DNA of 64,000 nucleotides from Roseomonas sp. (GTDB lineage Bacteria; Pseudomonadota; Alphaproteobacteria; Acetobacterales; Acetobacteraceae): NCBI GenBank assembly GCA_020249775.1, contig JADCFA010000008.1, positions 186,001 to 250,000 of the forward strand, read 5' to 3'. Shown piece by piece: positions 30,953 to 41,290 of this stretch (position 1 is its first letter; each line of letters starts with the position of its first letter). The notes under the pieces were generated by a model. It saw only the letters and a program-made list of their open reading frames with translations, ran no database searches and was not told where the DNA came from. The position numbers and the translations under genes were made by a program.

Positions 30953-31699
30953 TCAGTTCCGCCTTGGTGCCGCGGGGGCTGGTGCGGGGGCTGGCGTGGC
31001 CGCCGGGCGCGGGGGCGCTGGTGTTGATGGATCGGGCGGAAGATTGACGCCGGTGATCATGCGATTGAGCTGCACCGCCACTTCTTCCGTCATATCGAAG
31101 GGAGGCTCATTGAAGATCACCAGTGGTCTAGGCAGTACCAGATTGACGCTCCGGCTGGCTGCCACTTGGCGAATGACAATGGCAAGCGCCTGTTCAATTT
31201 CACGCAAGGCCTGCTGCGCCAATTGTTCCAAATCCCGCGCGCGATCACGGAAGATGCGTTGCCCATCGGTGATCTGGTCCTGCAACGCGCGTTCGCGCGT
31301 GCGCAATTGTTCGGGTGAAAGCGCAGCCCGTTCATTACCAAGGCGCTGCTGTTCCTCTCTCCAACGTTGCTGCTCATTCTGCACATCATCATTCAACTTG
31401 GCGCGGCGACGTTCAATTTCCTGGCGCACCTGATTGAAGGCAGTGGAAACGCGCTGGATTTCCGGCACATCCACCACGCCAATCACGGCGGCCGGCGGTG
31501 GCGTAGCTGGCGGCAAGGGGGCGATCGCTTGGGAGGGCTGCGCTGGGCGCTGCGGTTGCGCGGGCTGGGCGGGACGCTGGCCTTGCGGCTGCGATTGCCC
31601 TTGCCCCTGGGGTTGGCCGGGCACGAACCAGCCAGGTTGGTTCTGCGCCGCCGCGGCCATGGGAAAGGCGAGCAAAGCGGCAAGGACAAGGCGAATCAT
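30953..31699 (-). CDS. OmpH/Skp family periplasmic chaperone
   Basis: Signal peptide, Gln/Pro-rich linker, VIGVVDVPEIQRVSTAFNQVRQEIERRRAKLNDD coiled coil; between bamA and lpxD. Confidence 0.85.
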   Translation of the reverse strand: MIRLVLAALLAFPMAAAAQNQPGWFVPGQPQGQGQSQPQGQRPAQPAQPQRPAQPSQAIAPLPPATPPPAAVIGVVDVPEIQRVSTAFNQVRQEIERRRAKLNDDVQNEQQRWREEQQRLGNERAALSPEQLRTRERALQDQITDGQRIFRDRARDLEQLAQQALREIEQALAIVIRQVAASRSVNLVLPRPLVIFNEPPFDMTEEVAVQLNRMITGVNLPPDPSTPAPPRPAATPAPAPAPAAPRRN

Positions 31700-31716
31700 G
31701 GGGCAATCATCCCGTG

Positions 31717-34032
31717 TTAAAAGCGTGTGCCGAAGCCAAGGCGAAAGAGCTGTGTCTTGTCGTAGTCTTTCTTTACAATGGCCTTGCCGAAATCAATATT
31801 GATGAGCCCGATTGGGCTGCGCCAGGAAAAGCCGACGCCGACGCTCACGCGCGGATCGGCTTCATCCACTGGCCTAGCGCCCTTGTATTTCGTCTGGTCG
31901 TAATAGCTGTCCGGAATGCCGGAAAGCGAACCCACATCCACAAAGGTACGGCCCAAAAGGCCCAGCTCATTCGGAAGCGGCAAGGGGAAGCGCATCTCGG
32001 CTGAGGTGGTCCAGAGAACCTGACCACCAAGCGAATCCCCTGTTGAGGTATCCTGCGGGCCCGCACCGCCGAGCCGGAAGCCGCGCAGATTTTCACCACC
32101 CAGGAAGAAGCGGTCCACAATGCGGTCATCCTTGTCGCCAAGCGGGCTGAGGATCCCGCCACCGGCAGCAAGCACCAGCACAAAATCAGGATCATTCAAC
32201 CAGCGTTCGAAGGGGATGTAATATTGCCCATCGGCGCGGGTGCGAAAGTAGTTAACATCACCACCAATGCCGGCGTAATCGCCACCCACGCGCACCACAT
32301 AACCAGAACGCGGTTCAACGCGGCTATCGCGCATGTCATAGGTAACGGTGGTCGAAACTTGCGACAGCAAGGATCGTCCAGCCTGTTCCTGGATGAAGCG
32401 AGAGGCGTAATCGTTGATATCGAAGATATCCCGATCAATCAGCGCATAAGACCAATTCTGGCGTAGCCTGTCATTGATCTCGTAGCCGGTGCGCAGCGCA
32501 AAGCCCGCGCGCCTTTCGCGATAGCCTGTCACGAAGCGCAGGTCACGATTGATCAGAAAGGCATCCGCACCGGCCGCCAGGTTGCGATCCAGGAATTGCG
32601 GATCGGTCACTGAAAGATCAAGCTGACTGCGCTTTTGTGCCAATGTGCCGCCAATGCGCCCATCCAACCCCATACCGAGCAGGTTGCGCTCTCGCACCCC
32701 GACATCCAACAGGAGCCCGGCATCAGTCGCGTAGCCACCGCCTAGGGTAAATTCACCCGTCGCACGCTCCACGACCGAGGTCATCAAATTCACTTGCTCA
32801 GGCCCTGAGCCAGGTTGGTTGGTGATCTGCACATCCGAAAAATAGCCAAGGGATCGGATGCGATCACGCGAACGTCGGACTTGCCTTGCATTCATCGGAT
32901 CGCCCTCGGCGAGCCGGAATTCGCGGCGAATCACCCGGTCTTCCGTGCGCGTATTGCCCGAGATGTCTATGCGCTCCACAAAAGCGCGTGGGCCTTCGCG
33001 TACGATATAGGCCAGGTCAATGGTTGCGGTTTCCGGGTTGCGGGTGACCCGCGCCTGCACCTCAACGAACGACTCACCACGCGCTTGCAGCGCATCGGCA
33101 AGCGCGGTGCTGCCGCGTTCCACAGCATCGCCATCATACCAATCGCCGTCGGCGATTTCGATTTCCCCGCGCAAACCAGCGACATTCAGCCGGGGGATTT
33201 CATTGATTATCTCGACCTTGCCGACGCGATAGCGCTTGCCCTCATCAATCGTGAATGTAACGAAAAAGGCGCTGCGATCCGGGGTCAATTCACCGGAGGC
33301 GCCGGTTACCTGCACATCCGCATAACCCTGGCGCAGATAGAAGCGGCGCAGCAATTCACGGTCATAGGTCAGGCGTTCAGGGTCATAAATGTCGCTTGAA
33401 GACAGCAGCCGGAACCAAGCCTGTTCCTGCGTTGAAACCACATCCCTAAGGCGCGCTTCGGAAAACGCGTTATTGCCGACAAAGGTAATGCGTGCCACCA
33501 GCGCTGGGTCACCCTCGACAATTTCAAACACCAGATCAACGCGGTTCTGGTCAAGCTCCACGATCTTCGGTTCAACGGTCGCGCGAAAACGCCCGCGCCG
33601 CGCATAGAGTTCCAATAGGCGTTGCCGATCAGTCTGGACCGCAGCCGGGGTGAAGACACTGCGCGGTTGGGTCAGCACAATGCCGCGCAGGATTTCGCTG
33701 GAAATGCGCCGATTGCCTTCAAAGGCCACGCGATTGACCAGTGGATTTTCCACCACCTCCACCACCACGCGCGCGCCTTCGGTACGGATCGTCACATCCC
33801 GAAACAGCCCGGTCGCGAATAACGCGCGTAAGCTTCGGTCAATCCGGTCTTGTTCAGCCGGATCGCCGACTTGCACAAGCATGTAGCTGCGCACGGTATC
33901 GGGATCAATGCGCTGCGTGCCGCGCACCTCCACCGCCGAAATGCGCCCGCCACGGCCAGGGTCCTGCGCGATGGCCGGCATGGCCAGGGTCAGGAAGACG
34001 AAAAGGGCTAAAAGAGCGCGTAGCTGCTTCAC
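31717..34032 (-). CDS. bamA: Outer membrane protein assembly factor BamA
   Basis: Five POTRA-like repeats and Omp85 barrel (FFLGGENLRGFRLGGAGPQD), C-terminal GFGTRF. Confidence 0.97.
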   Translation of the reverse strand: MKQLRALLALFVFLTLAMPAIAQDPGRGGRISAVEVRGTQRIDPDTVRSYMLVQVGDPAEQDRIDRSLRALFATGLFRDVTIRTEGARVVVEVVENPLVNRVAFEGNRRISSEILRGIVLTQPRSVFTPAAVQTDRQRLLELYARRGRFRATVEPKIVELDQNRVDLVFEIVEGDPALVARITFVGNNAFSEARLRDVVSTQEQAWFRLLSSSDIYDPERLTYDRELLRRFYLRQGYADVQVTGASGELTPDRSAFFVTFTIDEGKRYRVGKVEIINEIPRLNVAGLRGEIEIADGDWYDGDAVERGSTALADALQARGESFVEVQARVTRNPETATIDLAYIVREGPRAFVERIDISGNTRTEDRVIRREFRLAEGDPMNARQVRRSRDRIRSLGYFSDVQITNQPGSGPEQVNLMTSVVERATGEFTLGGGYATDAGLLLDVGVRERNLLGMGLDGRIGGTLAQKRSQLDLSVTDPQFLDRNLAAGADAFLINRDLRFVTGYRERRAGFALRTGYEINDRLRQNWSYALIDRDIFDINDYASRFIQEQAGRSLLSQVSTTVTYDMRDSRVEPRSGYVVRVGGDYAGIGGDVNYFRTRADGQYYIPFERWLNDPDFVLVLAAGGGILSPLGDKDDRIVDRFFLGGENLRGFRLGGAGPQDTSTGDSLGGQVLWTTSAEMRFPLPLPNELGLLGRTFVDVGSLSGIPDSYYDQTKYKGARPVDEADPRVSVGVGFSWRSPIGLINIDFGKAIVKKDYDKTQLFRLGFGTRF

Positions 34033-34103
34033 GGATTCGGCATCTCTCTCAAGCTAATGCCCCTACCTAGCCGAGCCGCGCCCCCCTCGCCACCCCCAAA
34101 CCG

Positions 34104-35207
34104 TCAACTAAGCAAGCCGCTCACCCAGCGCACCACGCCAAGCTGCGCCAGGTCGTTCCAAGTGGCGAAAATCATCAGCCCGATCAGCAGGGCAAAGCCC
34201 GCCCGGAAGCCATATTCCCGCGCCTTCAAAGGCAGTGGGCGGCCCCTGATCGCCTCAGCGGCGTAGAACAGCAAATGCCCGCCATCCAGCACCGGGATCG
34301 GGAAAAGATTGATCAGCGCCAAATTGACTGAAAGCAGCGCGGTGAAGGTGATGAAGGCCGAAAACCCCATATTCGCGACCTGCCCCGACATTTGCGCAAT
34401 GCGAAGCGGACCGCCCAGATCCTCAGCCCCGCGGCTGCCAGAGATCATTTGCCAAACGCCAACCAGGGTCTGCCAGGTGATATCCAGCGTATGGGTCACG
34501 CCCGCCCATACCGCGCTGAAGGGGTCTAGCTTTTCGAAAATCGGCGCGCCGGCGGTGATGCCCAGCATGCCGAGCCCATCGGATGGGCGCGGCTGCGGCG
34601 TGGCGATGACTTTCAACTGCGACTCGCCCCGGGCCACCAGGATTTCAATGGCTTGGCCGGGCCGCGCCTGGACATAGCGTTGCAGTGCCTCAAACCGTTC
34701 AACCGGCTGGCCATCCATGGCGATGATGCGATCCCCGGACGCCAGCCCGGCGCGGGCGGCGGCTGAGGCTTCCACCACATTGCCCACGGTGGGCACTGCA
34801 GAAGGCCGGCCAACCACCACGAAAAGCGCGGCAAACAGCAGCACAGCAAGGGCAAAATTGAAGAAGGGGCCGGCGGCCACCACCAGCGCGCGGTCGCCGA
34901 CCGGTTTTTCATGGAAGGTCTCGCCGGGGCGGAAGCTAGCTGCCTGTTCTGGCGCCGCCTCCCCCAAATCCTCCATGCCATGCATTTTCACATAGCCGCC
35001 CAGCGGCAGCCAGCCGATCCGCCATTCGCAGCCGCGCTTATCAGACCAGGTATAGATCGCCCGGCCAAAGCCCACGGAAAAGCGTTCCACATGCACGCCG
35101 CGCCAGCGCGCCGCCAAGTAATGGCCAAGCTCATGGATGAAAATCAGCACCCCGAGCACGACCACAAAGGCGGCGATGCTGCGGAAGGGTTCAGGTAGCA
35201 ATTCCAA
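34104..35207 (-). CDS. rseP: RIP metalloprotease RseP (site-2 protease)
   Basis: IHELGHYLAARW zinc motif, PDZ, NLFPIPVLDGGHL; probable TTG start at 35207 with AGGAG upstream. Confidence 0.95.
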   Translation of the reverse strand: MELLPEPFRSIAAFVVVLGVLIFIHELGHYLAARWRGVHVERFSVGFGRAIYTWSDKRGCEWRIGWLPLGGYVKMHGMEDLGEAAPEQAASFRPGETFHEKPVGDRALVVAAGPFFNFALAVLLFAALFVVVGRPSAVPTVGNVVEASAAARAGLASGDRIIAMDGQPVERFEALQRYVQARPGQAIEILVARGESQLKVIATPQPRPSDGLGMLGITAGAPIFEKLDPFSAVWAGVTHTLDITWQTLVGVWQMISGSRGAEDLGGPLRIAQMSGQVANMGFSAFITFTALLSVNLALINLFPIPVLDGGHLLFYAAEAIRGRPLPLKAREYGFRAGFALLIGLMIFATWNDLAQLGVVRWVSGLLS

Positions 35208-35235
35208 CAGAGAGGCTCCTAAAAAAGCGCGGGGG

Positions 35236-36426
35236 TCAGACCAGTGCAGCGCGTTGTGCGGCGATAAGGCCCGCTTCGGACCGCGCCGCCGCATCATGCG
35301 CCATGATGGCGGGCAGATCCGTGGCCTCAGGCGCACCAAGGCGCATGAGCGTTTCTTCCACCACTGCTGCGATATCGAGAAAGCGCAGCCGTTTTTCAAG
35401 GAAGAGCCCGACCGCGATTTCATTTGCCGCATTCAGAATGGTGGGCGCGCCCCCGCCAGCGCAAAGCGCTTCGCGCGAAAGCCTGAGCGCCGGGAAGCGC
35501 ACCGGGTCAGGGGCGAAGAATTCCAGCTTGCCAAGCGCAATCAGATCAAGCGGCGGCACCGAAGCCGCCATGCGCGCGGGCCAGGCCAGGGCATGGGCAA
35601 TGGGCGTGCGCATATCCGGGGTGCCAAGCTGTGCCAGCACTGACCCATCGGTGTATTGCACCAGCCCATGCACGGTGGATTGCGGATGCACCAGCACCTC
35701 AATCCGCGCTTCCGGCACCGGAAAAAGCCGCGCGGCTTCAATCAGTTCCAGCCCCTTGTTGAACATGGTGGCGGAATCAACGCTGATCTTCGCCCCCATG
35801 GACCAAACCGGATGGCGCACTGCGACTTCGGGGGTGACGGCTGCCATTTCCGCGAGCGACATGGTTCGGCATGGCCCGCCCGAGGCTGTCAGGATGATCT
35901 TCGCCACCGCGGACGGGTCACGCACATCAAGTGCCTGGAAAATGGCATTATGTTCGCTATCTACCGGCAGAACGGTCGCCCCCCCTGCGCGGGCAGCGGC
36001 CAAAACGGGCTCACCGGCGCAGACCAGGCTTTCCTTATTGGCAATCGCCATAATGCCGCCGCGCGCCAGTGCCGCCATGGTGGCGGGCAGGCCGGCCGCG
36101 CCCACAATGGCGGCCATGGTCCAATCGGCGGGCAGCCCCGCCACGGCCACCACGGCTTCCGGCCCGGCGGCCACTTTGGTCCCCGTACCGGCCAGGGCTT
36201 CCTTGAGTGCCTGATATTGCGCGGCATCCGCCAGCACCGCATGCCGCGCCTTAAGCCGCCGCGCCTGAGCCGCGAGGCCCTGCCAATCCCGCCCGGCCAC
36301 CAGGGCCACCACATCAAACGTATCTTCCGCGGCGGCTTCCAGCAGGGAAACCGTGCTCTTGCCGACCGAGCCCGTGCTGCCCAGCACGGTGACGCGGCGC
36401 GGCCCCGGCTGCTGATTCAATGCCAT
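35236..36426 (-). CDS. dxr: 1-deoxy-D-xylulose 5-phosphate reductoisomerase
   Basis: VTVLGSTGSVGKSTVSLLE, ANKESLVCAGEPV, LPVDSEHNAIFQAL. Confidence 0.97.
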   Translation of the reverse strand: MALNQQPGPRRVTVLGSTGSVGKSTVSLLEAAAEDTFDVVALVAGRDWQGLAAQARRLKARHAVLADAAQYQALKEALAGTGTKVAAGPEAVVAVAGLPADWTMAAIVGAAGLPATMAALARGGIMAIANKESLVCAGEPVLAAARAGGATVLPVDSEHNAIFQALDVRDPSAVAKIILTASGGPCRTMSLAEMAAVTPEVAVRHPVWSMGAKISVDSATMFNKGLELIEAARLFPVPEARIEVLVHPQSTVHGLVQYTDGSVLAQLGTPDMRTPIAHALAWPARMAASVPPLDLIALGKLEFFAPDPVRFPALRLSREALCAGGGAPTILNAANEIAVGLFLEKRLRFLDIAAVVEETLMRLGAPEATDLPAIMAHDAAARSEAGLIAAQRAALV

Positions 36427-37259
36427 AGCGGCATGCCCCGGCCAGCCAGCAGGGCGAGTGCAGTCGCCATGGGGGCTGCCGCCATCACGCCATCCAATCG
36501 GTCAAACACGCCGCCATGCCCAGGAATGAGCGAGGAGCTATCCTTCACCCCGAAGCGGCGCTTGATGGCGCTTTCCAAAAGATCACCTGCTTGTGACATC
36601 ACCCCCAGCATGGCCGCGATTGCTGCCGCGCGTGAAGCCCCCCCCGGTGCGAGCAGGGCCGCCGCCCCCGCACCGATCAGTGTCGCGGCCAGCAAGCCCC
36701 CCGCCGCGCCGGACCAGGTCTTGCCCGGTGAGATGGCTGGCGCCAACTTCGGCCCACCCAAGGCGCGCCCCGCCAGATAGGCCCCGGTATCCGAAGCCCA
36801 GACAATCAGCACGACGAAGAGCGTATTGAGCAACCCAGCCCAATCCTCACCCCGCAGCAAAATCAGCGAAAAGCCGCAAAGCCCTATGTAGAAAAGCCCA
36901 GCCGCTGGCCAGATATCGCCCCGCCTTTGCAGCAGCAACAATATCACGCTGCCCGCGACCAAAAGACCCAGCGCGCCAAGGGGCGGGCCAAAGGCTGCCA
37001 GCAACATGACGCCGAGCGTGATAATGGGCAGCAAAATACCGGGCCAGCGATAGACTGAAGCGCCAGAAAGCCTGAGCCACTCCCAAGACAGCAGCACCAT
37101 CGCGGCGCCTATCAGCACATCCCAAACCACACCACCGCACCAGATGCCAAAAAGCGCGAGCGGAATCAGCACTGCCGCCGATGCCCCCCGCAGCGCCAAA
37201 TCGCGCCAGGGGCGCGGTGCCGCGCTGGTTTCCGGCTGGGATGTCTTGGCTTCCGTCAC
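36417..37259 (-). CDS. cdsA: Phosphatidate cytidylyltransferase
   Basis: ISPGKTWSGAAGGLLAATL...KDSSSLIPGHGGVFDRLDG; GTG start at 37259 fits the compact arrangement with uppS. Confidence 0.94.
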   Translation of the reverse strand: MTEAKTSQPETSAAPRPWRDLALRGASAAVLIPLALFGIWCGGVVWDVLIGAAMVLLSWEWLRLSGASVYRWPGILLPIITLGVMLLAAFGPPLGALGLLVAGSVILLLLQRRGDIWPAAGLFYIGLCGFSLILLRGEDWAGLLNTLFVVLIVWASDTGAYLAGRALGGPKLAPAISPGKTWSGAAGGLLAATLIGAGAAALLAPGGASRAAAIAAMLGVMSQAGDLLESAIKRRFGVKDSSSLIPGHGGVFDRLDGVMAAAPMATALALLAGRGMPLWH

Positions 37260-37260
37260 G

Positions 37261-38004
37261 TCAGGCGCGTAGCCCGTAGCGGCGTTCGCGCCGATGAAAT
37301 TCCGCGACCGCGCCCTGCAAATCCTCAGCCGCGAAATCAGGCCAGAGCACGTCCAGAAAGACAAACTCCGCATAGGCCGCCTGCCAGAGCAGGAAATTCG
37401 ACAGGCGCTGTTCGCCCGAAGTGCGGATGATCAGATCAGGATCGGGCATGCCGGCCGTTTGCAAAAACCCACCAAATTGCGCCTCAGACAGGCTTTCGGG
37501 GTCGAGCGTGCCGGCCTTGGCCGCCCGCGCCACGGCCTTGGTCGCGGCCAGAATCTCATCCCGCGCGCCATAGGACAGCGCCATCACCAGATTGAGCCTG
37601 GCGCCGCCGGCTGTCGCCTTTTCGGCATCCGCCACCATCTGGGACAATTCAGGACCGAAGCGGCTGTGATCGCCAATCACGGTCAGTTTGACACCATCGC
37701 GCGTGAGCCCCGCCACTTCATTGCGGAGATAAAGCCGGAGCAGCCCTGATAGGGCCGAGACTTCCTCCACTGGCCGGCGCCAATTCTCGCTGGAAAAGGC
37801 AAAAAGCGTAAGCCAGCCAATGCCGGCCTCGGCCGCCGCCTGCACCGCGCGCCGCGCCGCTTCAGCACCGGCACGATGGCCCAGCGCGACCGGCACGCCG
37901 CGTGCTTCGGCCCAGCGGCGATTGCCATCCATGATGATGGCGACATGGGCCGGTGGCGCCTGGGGCGCACCCGGGGCAGGACGTGGATCGCTTGCCGCGC
38001 TCAT
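37261..38004 (-). CDS. uppS: Isoprenyl transferase (undecaprenyl diphosphate synthase)
   Basis: HVAIIMDGNRRWAEARG, TLFAFSSENWRRP, DLIIRTSGEQRLSNFLLWQAAYAEFVF. Confidence 0.97.
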   Translation of the reverse strand: MSAASDPRPAPGAPQAPPAHVAIIMDGNRRWAEARGVPVALGHRAGAEAARRAVQAAAEAGIGWLTLFAFSSENWRRPVEEVSALSGLLRLYLRNEVAGLTRDGVKLTVIGDHSRFGPELSQMVADAEKATAGGARLNLVMALSYGARDEILAATKAVARAAKAGTLDPESLSEAQFGGFLQTAGMPDPDLIIRTSGEQRLSNFLLWQAAYAEFVFLDVLWPDFAAEDLQGAVAEFHRRERRYGLRA

Positions 38005-38081
38005 GCGCTGCAAACCTCCGCGCGATCAGGCCCCATCCGGTTCCGCAAGCGCCCCTCCCTATCCTGTCCGTCAGATGGTCT

Positions 38082-38648
38082 TCAGACCGTCCGGATATCC
38101 TTGTCCTTTTCGACCAAGGCCGCGTCTATCTGCTTGACGAATTGGTCGGTCAGTTTCTGCACCTCATCCTCGGCGCGCTTCACTTCATCTTCGCCGAGTT
38201 CGGATTTCTTGCCGGCGGCCTTGATCTGTTCCATGCCATCGCGCCTGACGCCGCGCACGGCAACGCGCGCCTGTTCGGCATAACGCGCCGCGGCCTTGGC
38301 CAATTCATTGCGCCGTTCAGTGGTGAGCGGCGGCAGCGGCACACGGATCACCTGGCCTTCCGCCTGCGGATTGAGGCCCAGATTGGCTTCCCGAATGGCG
38401 CTTTCGACTGCCTTGGTCAGCGCCTTGTCCCAGACCTGCACGGCAAGCAACCCGGGGCCAGCCACCGAGATATTGGCCACCTGATTAAGCGGCGAGACGC
38501 TGCCATAGGCATCCACACGCACCGGTTCCAATAGCGCAGGACTGGCGCGGCCCGTGCGCAGGCCAGAGAATTCCTTCTTCAGGGTTTCCATCGCGCCTTC
38601 CATGCGGCGCGTCAGATCCTGTTTCAGGGCCTTTACATCAGTCGGCAT
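38082..38648 (-). CDS. frr: Ribosome recycling factor
   Basis: MEGAMETLKKEFSGLRTGRASPALLEPVRVDAYGSVSPLNQVANI. Confidence 0.97.
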   Translation of the reverse strand: MPTDVKALKQDLTRRMEGAMETLKKEFSGLRTGRASPALLEPVRVDAYGSVSPLNQVANISVAGPGLLAVQVWDKALTKAVESAIREANLGLNPQAEGQVIRVPLPPLTTERRNELAKAAARYAEQARVAVRGVRRDGMEQIKAAGKKSELGEDEVKRAEDEVQKLTDQFVKQIDAALVEKDKDIRTV

Positions 38649-38666
38649 GTTGCCCTTCCCCCTGGG

Positions 38667-39395
38667 TTATGGCGCCTGTTCCACCACGGTGGTGAATTTG
38701 CCTTCGCCCTTCATGACGGCGGTGAAGGCGCCTGGTTCATGGATATTGAAGACGATGATGGGCAGCTTGTTTTCGCGCGCAAGGCTGATCGCCGCCGCAT
38801 CCATCACCGCCAAGTCACGTGCCAGCATATCAAGATAGGTCAGTGTTTCGTAGCGCTTAGCATCAGGTTTCTTGCGCGGATCGGCAGAATAAACACCATC
38901 CACCTGCGTGCCCTTCAGCAATGCGTCGCAGGACATTTCAGCCGCGCGCAAGGCCGCCGCGGTATCGGTGGTGAAAAACGGATTGCCCGTGCCGGCGGCA
39001 AAAATCACCACGCGGCCCTTTTCCATATGCCGTTCGGCACGGCGACGGATGAAGGGTTCACAAAGGCTTGCCATCGGGATCGCGCTTTGCACGCGCGTCT
39101 GCACGCCGATTTTCTCAAGCGCATTTTGCATCGCAAGCGCATTCATCACGGTGGCCAGCATGCCGATGCTATCCGCCTGGGCGCGATCCATGCCGGAAGC
39201 CGCGCCGGAAATGCCGCGAAAGATGTTGCCGCCACCAATCACCAGGCAGACCTGCACGCCAAGATCCACAACCCCCCGCACATCTTCGGCGATGCGCCTG
39301 CAGGTAGCGTTGTCCAACCCGTAATCCCGATCCCCCATCAGGGCCTCACCTGAGACCTTGAGCATGACGCGCTTATAGGCCGGGTTCTGGCTCAT
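38667..39395 (-). CDS. pyrH: UMP kinase
   Basis: [22 protein letters not shown]...[10 protein letters not shown]; start at 39395 rather than the computed 39578. Confidence 0.97.
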   Translation of the reverse strand: MSQNPAYKRVMLKVSGEALMGDRDYGLDNATCRRIAEDVRGVVDLGVQVCLVIGGGNIFRGISGAASGMDRAQADSIGMLATVMNALAMQNALEKIGVQTRVQSAIPMASLCEPFIRRRAERHMEKGRVVIFAAGTGNPFFTTDTAAALRAAEMSCDALLKGTQVDGVYSADPRKKPDAKRYETLTYLDMLARDLAVMDAAAISLARENKLPIIVFNIHEPGAFTAVMKGEGKFTTVVEQAP

Positions 39396-39493
39396 GGGGA
39401 CTCTGTCTCGACTCGGGTTCAGGTTGCGGGGGTCACCATAAGGACATGCCCGCAAGGGCGGCAATAGACCAATATATCCTGCGGGCAAATTCA

Positions 39494-39520
39494 CGCTGTT
39501 GTCAGGAACCGACAGCAGCG
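39494..39520. repeat. Dispersed hairpin repeat, copy A
   Basis: CGCTGTTGTCAGGAACCGACAGCAGCG; near-identical 27-mer at 58980-59006. Confidence 0.75.
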
Positions 39521-39546
39521 ATCGGGCCACTCGCTTAAGCCGCCTA

Positions 39547-40308
39547 TCAAACCAAGGCTTTGGCGATGCTCTCAACATCCATCGCCGCAGCCGAACTCGG
39601 ATGGCCCGTCAGCAACGGCACTTGTTGGCGAATGGCATCGCGCACCTTTCCGTCGCGCCGGACGATACCTGCCAAGGGAATTTCCCGCTTGAGGAACACG
39701 CTTGCTGCGCGCCGAAGCGCCTCATAGGTGCGCTGTCCGCTGGCGCGCTCCTCGGCCATATTTACCACGATGCGAGAGACACCCTTGGGATTATCCAGGC
39801 CATGCAGTTTCATGACAGCATAGGCGTCGGTCAGGCTGGTCGGTTCTTCGGTCGCCACCACCAGCAGCAGGTCGGCGGCTGCCGCGATGCGGCGTTGCGG
39901 CAGGTCAAGCCCGGCACCAAGGTCCACGACGACATCCTGCCACTGCTCACGTGCCGCACCAAGCGCGGCAAGAAAAGCATCGAGTGCCGCCGGACTAAGC
40001 GATGCCAGGGCCCCAGATCCGGACCGGCCCGCCAATACGTCAAAACCAGCATCGGAAAGGCGTGTTGCAGCCTCGGCGGGCGTCATTTTTCCGGCCAATA
40101 CGCCGGCAAGGTCGCGTTCCGGCTTGATGCCAAGCTGGACATCAATATTGGCAAGACCGAGATCCGCATCGGCCAACAAAACGCGCCTACCGGTGCGTGC
40201 CAGCGCCTGAGCAAGGCTGATCGAGAACCATGTCTTGCCGACACCGCCCTTGCCCGATGCGACAACAATCATTCGTCCAACTGGGCGTGTCACACTACCC
40301 TTAGCCAT
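39547..40308 (-). CDS. flhG: MinD/ParA-like flagellar number regulator
   Basis: [46 protein letters not shown]; directly follows flhF. Confidence 0.88.
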   Translation of the reverse strand: MAKGSVTRPVGRMIVVASGKGGVGKTWFSISLAQALARTGRRVLLADADLGLANIDVQLGIKPERDLAGVLAGKMTPAEAATRLSDAGFDVLAGRSGSGALASLSPAALDAFLAALGAAREQWQDVVVDLGAGLDLPQRRIAAAADLLLVVATEEPTSLTDAYAVMKLHGLDNPKGVSRIVVNMAEERASGQRTYEALRRAASVFLKREIPLAGIVRRDGKVRDAIRQQVPLLTGHPSSAAAMDVESIAKALV

Positions 40309-41240
40309 CAGGCAAATTCCTCATCGGTATCTGAGGCACCGTCCCTTGACCCATTCTTGGGAGAGGAGAGTAAGCGCGTCGCCAGGCCCTCCGGTGTCAA
40401 GGCTTCTAATCCATCAGCAACTTCCGGGCCAATGCCCGCTTCAGTGAGCGCGAGAGGACCAACTTTAGCAGCCATCAGAATACCCCCCAACCGCCTTGCG
40501 GCGTCAAGCCGAGTGGGCAACAAATGCTGCGCGCCAAGCGCCGCAAAGGCTCGTGCCAGATCAGCAGATTCGGAGGCATCAAGCCCGGCGGGAAGAACCA
40601 GGGCCATATCCGCCGCAGCCTGCACCACTAATTGTCGCAAAAGACGCGCCTGCTCTTCATTGAACGGATTACAGCCTGCGGTATCAATCAGCACGGCCTG
40701 GCCTGGTTTCTTATGCGCCAGCGCCCTGGAAAGCATGGCAGCGCTTGGCGCCACCGCAAGGGTTACGCCCAGAACGCGTGTGAAGGCCGCAAGCTGTTCC
40801 ACCGCGCCAGCGCGCTGACCATCTGTGGTGATGACCAGCGGTATCATGCCACCAAGCACCATCCGCGCGGTGAGCTTGGCTGTGGTCAAGGTCTTGCCCG
40901 CACCGGGTGGGCCCGCCAGCAATAAGGGGCGCTCACGCCCAGGTGGCAATGGTGCAAAGGGCAAGGATTGGGCCAAGCTTTGCGGCAAGGGCGCGGAGGC
41001 CAATGCCTGCGCCAGCCTCGGCGGGATATTGTGAAAATCAAGCGGTCCAGGCGGCGAGAGAGTCGGCGGGCTTACCAGGGGTTCGATCAGGATCGGTTCA
41101 TCAGGCTCAAGCGCTGCCGTGATCTCAACGCCGCGCCGTGTCCGGCGCTGTTCAAGGATGATGGCATCAGCCCCAAGCTCCTCTCGGATTTGGGCCATGG
41201 CATCGGCCATATCGGCGCCATGAAAAAGCTTGAGCCGCAC
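40308..41240 (-). CDS. flhF: Flagellar SRP-like GTPase FlhF
   Basis: MRLKLFHGADMADAMAQIREELGADAIILEQR, LLAGPPGAGKTLTTAKLTARM, VLIDTAGCNPF. Confidence 0.9.
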   Translation of the reverse strand: MRLKLFHGADMADAMAQIREELGADAIILEQRRTRRGVEITAALEPDEPILIEPLVSPPTLSPPGPLDFHNIPPRLAQALASAPLPQSLAQSLPFAPLPPGRERPLLLAGPPGAGKTLTTAKLTARMVLGGMIPLVITTDGQRAGAVEQLAAFTRVLGVTLAVAPSAAMLSRALAHKKPGQAVLIDTAGCNPFNEEQARLLRQLVVQAAADMALVLPAGLDASESADLARAFAALGAQHLLPTRLDAARRLGGILMAAKVGPLALTEAGIGPEVADGLEALTPEGLATRLLSSPKNGSRDGASDTDEEFA

Positions 41241-41290
41241 GGGTCAGCTGCTCCTTACTGCGGCGGGCATTACGGGTCTGGCCTGCAGCA

